63,184 nt of DNA from Cruorifilaria tuberocauda (Eukaryota; Nematoda; Chromadorea; Rhabditida; Onchocercidae), in the NCBI GenBank assembly GCA_013365365.1, contig JABVXU010000325.1:1-63184 (forward strand), given 5' to 3'. Shown here one piece after another: positions 1 through 12,200 of this stretch. Under the pieces are notes generated by a model, which saw only the letters and a list, made by a program, of their open reading frames with translations, was not told where the DNA came from and ran no database searches. How positions within the stretch are numbered: position 1 is the first letter of the stretch; each line of letters starts with the position of its first letter. The position numbers and the translations under genes were made by a program.

Positions 1-84
1 CCCGAGCAACTCAACACAACCCAATTCAATCAAGCTCAAATTCCACAGCAATCACTGATGCTCCCGAGACAGTTCACAAGATAA
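1..84 (+). CDS. 3' terminal exon of an unknown gene (partial, cut by window edge)
   Basis: Reading in frame from base 1 gives 27 codons and then TAA at 82-84. The peptide is rich in glutamine and asparagine and ends in LPRQFTR. The low stop density and the base composition, which is less AT-rich than the sequence after it, suggest the last coding exon of a gene lying to the left. No family is recognisable from so short a piece. It could also be a chance open stretch. Confidence 0.35.
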   Translation, partial: PEQLNTTQFNQAQIPQQSLMLPRQFTR

Positions 85-678
85 TGCCTCCAGATTTAAA
101 GTCCTGACAAAATTGAAATTTATTCATTTTTAAGCGGGGGCGTTCAGACCTAAAATTCACCCCACTATTTTTATTATATCTATTTGTTAGCAATATTACA
201 CAATCTAAACTTCCATCGAGCGAACAAAATTTCTAACTAAATTCAAATAAGTAATAAATTATAAATTGGTAAATGTAAACAGAAAGAAATTCTAATTTCA
301 GTGTTCCATCGAACTGCAGCAATAAGCAAAAGGATGAAAATAAAGAATGCAATGAATGTAGTCAATAGAATAGACTCCGCTTCCAAAATAATCTTTCCAT
401 CCTCTACATTTTATTTAATGTTATCTACTGATTAGCTTTCCTTTACAGGATTCCAAAATAAATAGCCTTATTTAGCTAGTAATTCAAAATAAAATGATTA
501 ATGCATTTGCCAAATCTCTTCGTTCTAACCTGACACTATTCACAAAATGTACTGATATATAGATCATTTTACAGGAGAATAGAAAATATTTAAAAAAAAG
601 ATTTCAATTTTTTTTATCATGTTTACAGAGCAAGAGGAGTAACAACAAATTTAGTGTAGAGACAAATCGATAAACAAA
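85..678. other. Convergent intergenic interval
   Basis: This lies between the possible gene end at 84 and the stop codon of BUD23 at 679. It is AT-rich with frequent stops in all frames. It should hold the 3' untranslated regions of both neighbours. I see no gene or RNA in it. Confidence 0.5.
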
Positions 679-2645
679 CTATGTGAAATGCCTTCTTTTC
701 CGACCTGTATACTTCGAAGACACGTAAACTTCTCTGAAATACAAAAATCCAAGAAGAAAGACGAAGAGTTATAAGTCTACTAATGAAAAGATTTAAATAA
801 GAGTTATACTTTCCGTGCATTCGAGCACGATTCTTTTTGGCCTCGATCCATTCTCGAGAACGTTTCAGTATTTTCCGTTTGTTTCGCTTGTCATTTTTCC
901 TTGATCTTAAATAAAGATATTGTACTGTTTGTTATGACTCTAAAGTTTTATGCAACATAAGTTTCAAAATTACCTCCTTTCTATATTTGAAACTTGACCC
1001 ATTTCTTCCTCTTCAATCAACGCTCTTGGTAGCTGTTGCACACCACCAACCATCAATACCAAAAAAGTTCTTTAAAAAAATTATTGGACGTATAAAGAAT
1101 TGATAAGAAACAAGTGAGAAGCAACATGCTGATTTCGTTTCAGTACTTCAAAACATTTTTTGATCACAAATAAACGAAAGAAATTTTAGCAAAAGGATAC
1201 TTTTTGGCTTTGGTGCTGTTGGGAAAATCAATCACAACGCCTCCGGTAAAGCCTGCTTTTGTTGCTTGTGCTGTTATAAAATCAGTCTGGTGAACAGTTT
1301 TTGGATAAAACTGGAACACGGCACGAGTACCGCGATTCTGAAATCCTGTCACCCATTATTTAACGTATGAATGATGCAATAGGTTTCATATAAATTTCCA
1401 CTTAATATGAATCTGGATAACTCGGAACATGAATAGAAAGGAATTGTCCAATAAATTTCTACCATGCAAGCATATAATGATTGGAAAAATTGAAGTAGTC
1501 GTTTTTGTGGGCTTTCTTCGCGAGTGTTTGCATGGCAAAGCCACTGAATTGCGGATATGCTGAAAAAATTAATTGAAAATTTCAAACTAAAAACTTACTA
1601 ATTTCCTTTGCATAAAATTCTACGTCAATAAATAAATTAGTACAAAATATCTTCGAAACACTTAACCATTATATACATACCTTATTGCACCATCAAATGT
1701 ACCCGGCCGAAAAGGCAAACCGCCTCCGATATCTTTCAACACAACGTCACCTTCAACTTCTCGATGATTTATAGCAACTTCTAAAATCATATAAGAGCCA
1801 CAGATTATGACGCCGAAACAAAGCTTTAATATAGTAACGAAAAGATGAAGCTCATGATGCCTGCTAACGAATGGAGCCTTGCTTAGTAGCACTTACTGTA
1901 AGCCATAAATTAGCAAAATATCCTACGCTAATATCAAGGAAAGATTTATTAAACCCAGAATTGACACAAATTTTCATTTAGGCATCTAAATTGTTAATTT
2001 GACAGTCTTAATCCTTCAGCACCTGAGCTTTATTTATTGATTTTACAAGATAAGATACTTTATGCTGAATAAATTCAAACCCACTTAACATCGCTTCACT
2101 AATGTCCACGCCAATCCAATTATGACCCATTTCTGTGATAACTTCTCCACTCAATCCGGAACCACATCCAATATCCAATAATAACTTCGATATATTATCA
2201 TCCGGAAGAGCAAGCAATTCAATGGCTCGTTCCGTCATACGTGTTTGAATTTCGATAATATGTGAACTGAAAACTTTTGATGAGATGACAAATATCTTTA
2301 ATGATAAAACACAGAGTTGATATATAAATAAACAAAGAGCATAAAGCTTCAATTAATTACGAAGATAATGATAAAAACTTACTTCTGTGAGTACTTGGTA
2401 GCTTGCACATCGTTGTAGTACTGAAAAAGCAAAAGGGGCATGAAATTACGCTTTAACTTTTAACTTTTTTGGATAATTAATTTCTTTCAAAATCTCTTGA
2501 ATTTTGGAAACAAACTTACCTTTCTCTTTCTAACGATGGATCGCTCGTAAGAAAAGCTACCCAAAAAATTTTAATACATTCTTTGATTAAAATTTTAATT
2601 AAAGCAAACCAATTCCGGAGGACCAGTAAATTCTGGATGAGACAT
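679..2645 (-). CDS. bud23: 18S rRNA (guanine-N7)-methyltransferase BUD23
   Basis: BUD23 methylates a guanine at N7 in 18S rRNA, works with the TRM112 adaptor, and is needed for small-subunit maturation. Nine exons (- strand): 2645-2610, 2420-2383, 2266-2085, 1780-1681, 1559-1463, 1337-1201, 1069-974, 905-810, 733-679. All junction phases agree and give 278 aa, close to the human protein (about 281). The N-terminus has the family PPEL segment. The SAM-binding motif I is [13 protein letters not shown] (about residues 53-65), followed by [10 protein letters not shown]. Further family blocks are [23 protein letters not shown] and [17 protein letters not shown]. The tail is basic and ends in [11 protein letters not shown], as expected for BUD23. 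The start is the only ATG immediately before the PPEL block. Divergent from the DDX60-like gene. No lesion seen. Confidence 0.95.
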
Positions 2646-3256
2646 ACTTCACGTCGTGTTTCTTTCTTTTTGAATCCTAGTAAGTTATGTCTTGTCATAC
2701 GTCCTTTAAGTTACCAACAAATAATAAGGAAAATAGGAAAACAGTAAAATGTTTTCTAAAAATCGAAATGTTAATCTGAAAAGGTCAGTGATTGTTGAGC
2801 TATGCCACAGTAATCTTTCCCGTCAAGCGAAAAAAAGCAGAAAATCCCAATGGTACCACCACGTCTGGACAGTGTAATGGATTCAACTCGTTTCACAATC
2901 AGTAACTCTTTTTAACGTATCGGCCCGTTAGGGGCGGATCGATAGGTAGTGACCCGATATTGCTGCAACGCCAATTTCATTGCATTGGTGGTGCTGGGCG
3001 CGGAGTGGCGGTGGGGTAGGGGAGATTCTGAGGTCAAGCTTTCTACTTCTGAACCAGTTGTATTAACTTGACTGCTTTACGTATTTTCATTTTAACTATT
3101 TAGGTTGCACCTCATTTTTGTTGCTATTCCGGTTGCATCTCAGTAATTCCAGCGAGAGAACTAAGTGTTGTCATTTTAGTCCATTTACTATATTGCATTC
3201 CAATACGATTGAACGGTTATCAATCAGTGAGCAAAAAAGCGGTCATTGGGGAGGCG
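2646..3256. promoter_or_regulatory. Shared divergent promoter interval (BUD23 / DDX60-like)
   Basis: This 611-bp interval separates two start codons that point away from each other. A GC-richer patch at about 2920-3030 contains GGGGCGG-like and GGTGGGG runs, which stands out in this AT-rich window. It probably carries promoter elements for both genes. No TATA box or defined factor site is claimed. Confidence 0.45.
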
Positions 3257-6200
3257 ATGTCCGATTGGGACAATTTGGATAAATTGGTCGAAGCGAATTC
3301 TGTTCCAATTAAAAAAATTGCTGCATCGAAAGTAGCAAGCAGTCTTGAGGAACAAAACATTCTTTTTGTAAAAGAGAATAGTGATAATGATGTGAGTGTT
3401 TTTGGTCCTTATAACGATTATAATTATAATTATATTTTTATCAGTTATTCTAATGAAATATCTGCAATTCCGTTCTAGTTTGATTTTCCTTCATTTATAT
3501 TTAGGTTGAAGATGGAATGTCTACATCAATTTCAAGTAAAAACGGTGTTGAGTCGGAGAATGAGGATGAGGAAGCTGGAGACATTGTCATTACTAATGAT
3601 TTCACAGTAGGTGATGTAAATGTAGTTGAAGTAAGTCTCATTGAAAATTCATCTATTTATTGCATTTCTGCAATTCTAACTGATTGCGAAACTGTCAGTT
3701 TGACTTATGTTTAGTTCTACCGAGTGGATTACTTATACTAACAGTTTTCTATTTCTCAGTATAACTATTTGGTTTTTTATAAAAGGGGTTTAAAAAGGAG
3801 CTTTTTTGTAGATCTTAAATCGTTTCAATTCGAAATATGACAATATTATCTCCGAATTTGCTGATGTAGAAATATTTTTGATATCGCTGGATGGATTATT
3901 AATCGAACTTACTGCACATACTTATTTAAATTGGACGCTAGGTGGCCAGACTATCGTTATCGCAAAACAGGTTAAAATTTATAAAATTGCTTCGCATGAT
4001 ATTGAATAATCTGGAACCAAATTAAATTACTTGTTACTAACAACATGCTTAGTTAAGCAACTCAGAACTTTGATATATAAAATCAAATAGATTTTACGCT
4101 ATACAACCATATTCTATTATCGACCGTGATAGTAATGACAAAATCATCTGGACTCTTTTAGTATAGACGTAATATGTTCTTTTTTTCAGATTGAAATTCT
4201 GTTGAAACAGCTTTTGAATCTTGGCGGCAAGTTCAAATTAATTTGGTTCACGGACTTGAATGCTATCTATGACAAAGATACAGTGCTTAACTTTTTGCGT
4301 AGTTTCGTTGCAGCTTACTTGCTTCAGTCTCAGTGGGCAGCGGATATTGAGCATTTTACCAATCCTAGTGATTCGCTTTGGTTATCTTACTTGCATGAGC
4401 TGATGCCTTCATTTCTGGTATGTATAGCTTTTTTTTAATTTTCATTTAATGGGAGTGAAAGATAAGTTTGATTATACTCTTGCTGGAAGAATGTAAACAT
4501 TTCTATTTGATATGAGATCTATAAACTGAAACGGTTTGGCAGCTTACTTTTTGAACAGATTAATAATGTCTTCTCGCTTTTCATCTTTACTGCGGTTATA
4601 TTCTTATGTATTTTTGATAGTTCACTTTAATGTTATTAAATGTTATTAGTATTCTTCAGTAGAAAATAATTGTCTACTTGTTCAGATGATTGGTGTCGAG
4701 GATGTATCAGAAAATGTGGTAGCGGATACTGGACTGGGTTTCAAGCAATTTCTTGCTTCAATTGCGCTTCAGGCGCTTGCTTCGACCATTCCCATCGTAT
4801 ATTTCAATGGCCTTGTCGTGAATCTTTGCTCAGTTTACAGCCATCGTGTTGAACCACATATAGTTGATTTTAAGGGGTGGACCGATTATTTATTCCAATT
4901 GTGGACTGAAAAAAGAAAAGGTTAGAAGAAAATAATTAATCGTTGATAATTACCAGTTATCTCTTAATCAATTCATCAACAAGTTGAAGTATAGAATTGG
5001 ATTGTCAAATTAAACTATAGTTATTAAATTCAGTAGTCACAGAATTTATCATTTGTCTATTTTAATTCATTATTATATCACTATTTGTCCTAGTTTTCCA
5101 TTATTTATGAAAAAATTTTCAGAAGTTCACCGAAATATTAACATATCAAGTTGCACAAGCGTTTCACAGTTATGGGCTCAAATCATTGGAGATTGTAAGA
5201 AAAGGTTGCTGCTTCATTTTGTGGATGACTAGCTCTTCACAAATTATCTCGAAAAAAAATACTTCATTGAAAGCTATTGCGGTCCTAATTTTCATTGCAA
5301 TGAGTTTTAGATGTTCTGTTCATTTGTGGGTGCGGATAGAACAATTAACTTTTTTACGAATATACTTTATTTTATTTTCGCAAATTACATTATTTATGAA
5401 AGTTTGATTTATTTATTGTAGTGGTAAATTACCGAAAGAATCCGATGCATTGACATCTGCTGTACTTATTTCTTCACTGATTTGCGAACATCGTGGGACA
5501 GAACGTCGATATTTTAAGGAAAATAAGACTTCGAAAAGAATCGATTTTATCAAATTCCGAAGAACATTGCTTAATTCTTGTGCCTATTTACTGGATACTC
5601 TTGATTTAAAAGTATAATTTGTTCTTTTAAGAATTATGTATTTCGTAGATTTCATGTTGGAGTTGAAGATACTATAATGATTTGTATCAACAGAAGTTGA
5701 AGTAGAATAAAGTTTAGTCGTTTTTCATTCTCGTATTTGCTTAATTTTTTTATTAGGTGCCGTATCAAGATATCGAATTATCGAAAATATTATATTAAAT
5801 TTTACAGCAATACTCCTTATCCTTCTCACTGGTCGATCTTTGGGATGGTCCGTTGATAACAGGAATATATGATGCTATAAATTCAGGCAGAAAAGTTTGT
5901 TTCGTTTAAGTTTTATTTCGGTATTATCCGAATACAAATGTAATGATTTTAATGGTTATTTACTAGAATAAAATTCAATATTGAAGAGATCCTAACTAAG
6001 ACTTCAATATGAAACATTTATTATTAACTTCACTTGCTGATTGTCGAATTGCAGGTTATGTTATTTTTATTTTTCTCACAGGTTCTTCCTTATCGTCTTC
6101 AGCAAGAATTAGCTCCTCTGCATAAAACCGCATGTCTGGAGTTGTCTCTTGAAGTCGATGTAAACGATACTTTATATGATTCGGCTGTAAAAGAAACGGA

Positions 6201-9200
6201 TTTTGAAAAGCCTGCACTTCTTCCAATCGATTCTGCATTGCTGAATCGGTATGCTCCAGAACTGCTAAGCGCTATTGCAGATGATTGCACTGAAATGGTA
6301 TAATTTTGTAGCCTGAAAAAATTTTTTGCTTATTTCGATCTGTTTTTTCTATTCTTTTGCTTTCTTTACATCTAAAAGTTTTCACCACATAGTTTTATTT
6401 TCTATTTATACAAGAGTTTTTTAATCAGTTGGATATTTCTGCCACGAAAATTATTTTTCAGTGTTCGACTTGATTTGCTTGATTTATAAGTTTGTTTTAT
6501 TAAACAACATTTTGCACCTATCTAATTAATCTTCGTTGAAGGAACCTTCTACTTTCAAAGAATTTTTTCTGCGTACTAAGTGGCGTCTTGATGCTATTGA
6601 AGAATCTTATGCTAAGCCCGAAGAACGAATCGAAAATGCATACCAGATGAAAAAACAAAATAAGGACAGACAAAAACTTGGCAAATGGTCAGAATTATTA
6701 CGTACTCCATATGACTGTTTGTTTTTCTGAGTTTCATTAAAAATTTACTAAATTTTGATCTGCATCCATCCGCAGGTACGAATTCTTCGCAGAATCGCTA
6801 GAAGGGCGTGGAACTAGTTTGCTAGTTGATTTTTCGCGTACACCACGTGGATTCGTTTCAAAAGTTGATAAACAGACTGATAAAAAGAAAGAAAAACAGC
6901 AATGGCAACCAAAAGGCAAAGGAAACGGTATACTAATATCCTTTTTAGATTCTTATATTTCATTATTCATCCAACTGTTATAACTCAAAATTTGTACCAA
7001 AAATGGTTGTTCTATTCATGCATTCATCCGTGGCAGAAATTATTTTCTGAGGCCTTGTTTTGAAAAGATGAATTTTGCAATAGCTTCAGTTTTTTAAACA
7101 TTGTTTAACTTTTGCAGTGATAAAGGATTCGTCCAATTCATCTAGTAAAATAAACTTAGAGTGAATATTCTATGTCCTGTAGACATTGCATTTCTTCTTC
7201 TAGGGTTTAGTAGCTTGTATTTTATGATTTTTTATCACCATTTGTTCGAACAGATTTAAAGGGATGCTGTGTGCAAAAACTTAGGCAAGCATGATAGAAT
7301 TTGTTAAATATTTCAGATTAACTAATAAGCAAGTTTAGCTTATTATATATTATCAGTTTTATGAAGCTTTTTCAGGACTAAAAGGAAAAGGGACTGTTAA
7401 ATCAAAGAAAGAATTAATTTTGGAGACTAATAGGAATAAAAAGAATGAAAAACTTGCGGAAGATGAAAAACAAATGGTTCGATTTGCAGTGCAACAGGGA
7501 AAGAATGTAAGTGAGGAAGAGATGATAATAACAGCTACAACAATGAAGAACTAACATAGAGAAATTGATAAAGAGCAGTGCTTCATGGAGTCTGCTCTAT
7601 TTCAAATTAGGACCTGAAATATTTTTATGTTGAAGTGTCGAGATTAGGAAGTATACGATGTAAATATATGCTTCATTTTGATACAGTCGCAAGATAATGA
7701 AAGAAATAGGATATCATTTTATTTATAATAGATAGATACTTCGTTATATTCGTTATAGTTTTTTAGCTGTAGCTGCACCGTTTCAATTCACCGTATATTC
7801 CAGAACTGTAGTGGAATTCGGTTTTTTTAGGCAATGTTTATTTTGGAAAATTTGATGAACAAGCTTGAACTGGTTTCATCTAGAGCCATATGTATTTACC
7901 AACAAGTGCTACGTATGTCAGATGACCTCAATTCTTTGGAGGGACGAGATTTTGTGGAGAAGAGAAGGATTCGAGCAGTTCCTATAGTCAGTAAATTGAA
8001 AGACCTGTTCACAGTATATTGGGAGCATTTGGATGATAAACAGAAGGAATATGTATGTATTTTTTCTGAACGATTTGACGTTAATAAAACAAGTGTGGTA
8101 ACTGCATTATATGGTGACTATAAATTTATTTTTTCAGATATATTGTATAACTCTAGGACCATTTTAGTTTTATCAGCAGTGATCAGGAAATAGCTGATTA
8201 ATTTCTTTTGTTTACGGCCAGAGATAGTCAGCTTGTCAATTTCTTTCCTTTCTCTAATTTAATGAGATATTCAATACGTATATACTGTTATTTGGCGGTA
8301 ACAGTTTCTTAACATTTTTCTGATGCTGTGATGAAAATTCAGATTTTGTTTTTCGGATCGATTTTCAGAGGTTGTTATTAACTATCTTTCACGCAATATT
8401 TATCTTTGTTACTAATCGTAGTAATTATATTTTTAGGTCACTGATTTTTGGATCTCTCTCGGTTTTGAAAGAAGTAAGAAACCAGCTACCATTTCTGAAG
8501 GCAGATTAACATTGAACATGAATATGATATACTATCAGTTAGCGTATGGTGGTGAAATTATCGATATTCGGTCAGATCCCCAGAAGGACGATCGCGTAAC
8601 TGGTTTCCAACCGGATGCATGGCAGAGACGAATGTTGGATGCTGTGGATAAAAGCAAGTTCCATTTTCAAGCTCTCTTATGTAAATTAAAATTTTTAATG
8701 AGCAATATTTACATTTTCACTTTTTTGACTAATGTGATGAGCTGCTTCATATTAGGAATTAGCGATTCTCATAAGACGTATGAAAAAATGCAAAGGTTAG
8801 AAAAATAGAGTCGCAAGTTGATATCACAGCGAAAACAAGATTTTTAAACATTTTAGATCACTCAGCTGTTATAATTGCTCCAACTTCTGCGGGTAAAACT
8901 TTTGTGTCATATTATTGTATAGAACGTGTATTACGACAAAGTGATGATGATATGGTTGTCTATGTTTCGCCGTCCAAGGCACTTCTCAATCAGGTAGTTA
9001 TGTACAAACTTCAGTTGAATTGTATTTCATTCCTTGCATGCATTTATTGGGAATTATTATGCACTTTTTTTTTGCAATTTTGTTTTGTTCATTAAAAGTT
9101 ATAGGTCTGCGGTTCAGTATACGCTCGTTTTCGTAACAAAACTTTAAGTGGTGGAAAGTCACTTTTTGGAACTCTTCTATTAGAACGTTCAGAGAATCCA

Positions 9201-12200
9201 ATGAATTGTCAGGTAATCATATTGATTCCATTATTTTGGGTCGGCTTAGAGATAGGCTAGTAATTACTGCTGCAAATTTTTAACGGATAAGTTGCAAAAG
9301 GTGAACATTAACTTTATTGGAGTTGTGCTGGGTTTAAATTTTCGATTTCGGTTTGATGCTACCATTTTTTCATCTGCATTACTAAGTTGAATCTGCAAGT
9401 CTATTGCATCTAACTTTGATCAGTTTCAGGTGCTCATTACTATTCCGGAATGTCTTGAAAATTTGCTTTTGTCAACAAATTCAGTTGTGCAGAGTTTGAT
9501 TGATAAAATTAAATACGTCATATTTGATGAAGTAAATTATTCCAGCTCTTGCTTCACAATTTTCCACCTTTACGATCAAAAATCATGTTCAGATTTGAAT
9601 TTTCTAAATCTTGTGCGAAGTAAGTTTTCCGCACCAGATTGATGACGAAGGAGATAAAAAGTGATGGGTATTTGGCAATGATCTTTTGTTTTAATGGTTT
9701 TTAGGTTCACTGCATCAGCGCTTCACCAGACGCTCACATTTGGGAACATCTTTTGCTTCTCATTAGATGCCCATTCCTTGCCTTATCAGCTACTATCGGT
9801 AATGCAACAGTTCTTCATCAGTGGTTGCAATCCGCCGAGAAATGCAAGAACATACGAGGAACACCTTTAAGAGAGGTTTACTTTTTGTTATAGTTTGTAA
9901 AAAATTTTTCAATATTTTTCATTATTAAATTTTTTCATTTTCTTCAAATGTTTAAAATGTGAAAAGTTTTTATCACTGTCGGCGTTTGAATTCCATTGTC
10001 ATTTGGATCTATGCTTGTCATCGAGATTTCACATACATCGTCCTCGTGATTTCAGGTTGAACTAATAACATACGGTGAAAGATATTCAGAACTGGAACTT
10101 GCTATGCAGCGGATTAATCCAGCGACTGATACAAGACAAAACGGAAACGATGTGAATTCGATGGTTGAGCACTTTATGCCATATGGGGTATATAAACCGG
10201 TGAAATTATCTATGTTTGGCATTCCAGGTGACCAGCAATTAACTGCGAGGCAAATTCTCGATTTATATCATGCTCTTGCCGAAGTAGATCCAATAGTCAA
10301 GTAATTTTTCGTCCCACTTTCTCTTTCTGTAGAATCTGCAATCCACATTCCATTATGATTTTAATTGGTATGAAATCATTATTTTTCACGATTCAATTTG
10401 ATCAAAAACTTCTGTAAACAAATCTTCCATGTTTTTCCTTTTTCAGAAAAGAATTCGAACCGTGTTCATTTTTCAATTACAAACCTGGAGGTGAAAAAGT
10501 TTGGCTTACACGTGAAGATATTAGACGTTTAGAGATTGCTCTGAAAAATCGTTTTTTGGAATGGCTCAGAATGAATCCAGAAAGAGCTAACAAAGTTTTG
10601 TGTCAAATTGGTAGAAATGTACAAAATGAATTAGACTTCAGGAGTAGACCATTTGATCAGGTTTGACTTGAAGATTCCTTTACTGGAAATATATTTGTTT
10701 GGTTAGTTTAATATTCTATTTCGAGTATGTATACCATATAACGACCACAACCATGTTTGAAGACAAAAGACATATATTGTCGTATACCTGAGAAGATTGT
10801 GTCTTTCATCTCATAATTGGAAGATTATATTTTAAGAATAAAATAGCTTTAATAGGGTAGATTAAATAACGAATAAAAAAATTATTGAAGTTAAAATTTA
10901 GTTTCTATGTATTTTTATCTTCCAAATACTGTTTTCTAGCGAGCAGCAGCAATGAAAAGCATTGCCCCTCTGATTTTGGAGTTACGTGATAAGGAATTAC
11001 TCCCGGCAATTTGTTTTAATGAAGATCGTCGGGTATGCGAGAGATTGGCTCAGCAGCTGTTCAATTATCTTGAAATGCGACAAAAAGAGTTCGAAGCCAG
11101 TCCGGAATATAAAAAATATGAAATAAAAGATGAAGAGGTAGGTAGATTTAGTTTTTAAGTTTTAATTGGTGTTAAAATGTATCTATAGTGTCGAAATATT
11201 TTGATTGCATGTACATAAAATAATCAGTCTGTCACTTTGAAATCAACAACTTGTATATATCTTTAAATTGTGAATACAAAAAGGATTTCGAATTTTAGAA
11301 AATAGCAAAAATGGTGAAAAGGAAGCGCGATGCTGCGACGACAAAGGAGAAAAAAAAATCGAAAACTGCTGATAAGTTTGAAAGGGCTGAAGTGGAAGAG
11401 CAAGAACGTAAAGTACAAGATATTGATGATTACGATCCACTTGAAGCAATGAGACTACGTTTGAATATGGTTTTAGAAAAGTAATTTGTCTTTTCATTAT
11501 TTTCAAGCATTTTTGTTAACTGATAATATTCACTACAGATGTAGCTTTTGAAGAAACAGATGATGCTTTCACGTATCTTAGAAGAGGTGCAAATATAGCA
11601 ACTGGTAATGTTCGGTTCGGTCAGAGGAATAGTTTTGAAATTTTAACTATCATCTTAAAGGGATGGTGTGTCTTCAAAATGTAGTTGGCATAAAATAAAA
11701 GAAATCGAAGGATATTTTGACTTTAATTAAATGAAGCGATTTAAAGTTGGCTTTAAAGGAGTTTTTCAGAAAGTCACTCGATGTGCTTTGAGAGGTATGA
11801 TAATTGACGGTGTTAATATTCTTGAGATATTAATATTCTTTCGAAATTTAGGACTTATTTTACTCTTTGGGATTATTCAGGTTCAAATTACATGGGCGAC
11901 AGCGAGATGCAGACTTATATCAGAAAGTGACTGCAAGGTTAGCGAAGGACCGATCATCTGGACGAGAAACAACAAAATTATTGTTCAAGCTTTTTGAACG
12001 AGGTATTGGCTTCCATCATCCTGGTTTGAACTCTAAAGAACGCGGTGCTGTCGAAATCTTATTCAGGTTACATTTGATAACTTAATCAGTGAAATGAGAA
12101 AATAATAATTCAGGGATTTGATTATTCTTGGTTTAAAAGTCAGTGAGTGATTGCTATATAACATATTTCAAATTTATCTTCTTAAGAAGTAATTATTTAT

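Noticed and set aside
4670..4852. Cysteine-rich alternative frame overlapping a DDX60-like exon
   Set aside because: It is a shadow of exon 4686-4920, whose own frame joins both neighbours in phase.
8820..8832. TATCACAGC, resembling the seed of miR-2 family microRNAs
   Set aside because: The rest of the mature sequence does not match and it lies in an ordinary intron without a hairpin.
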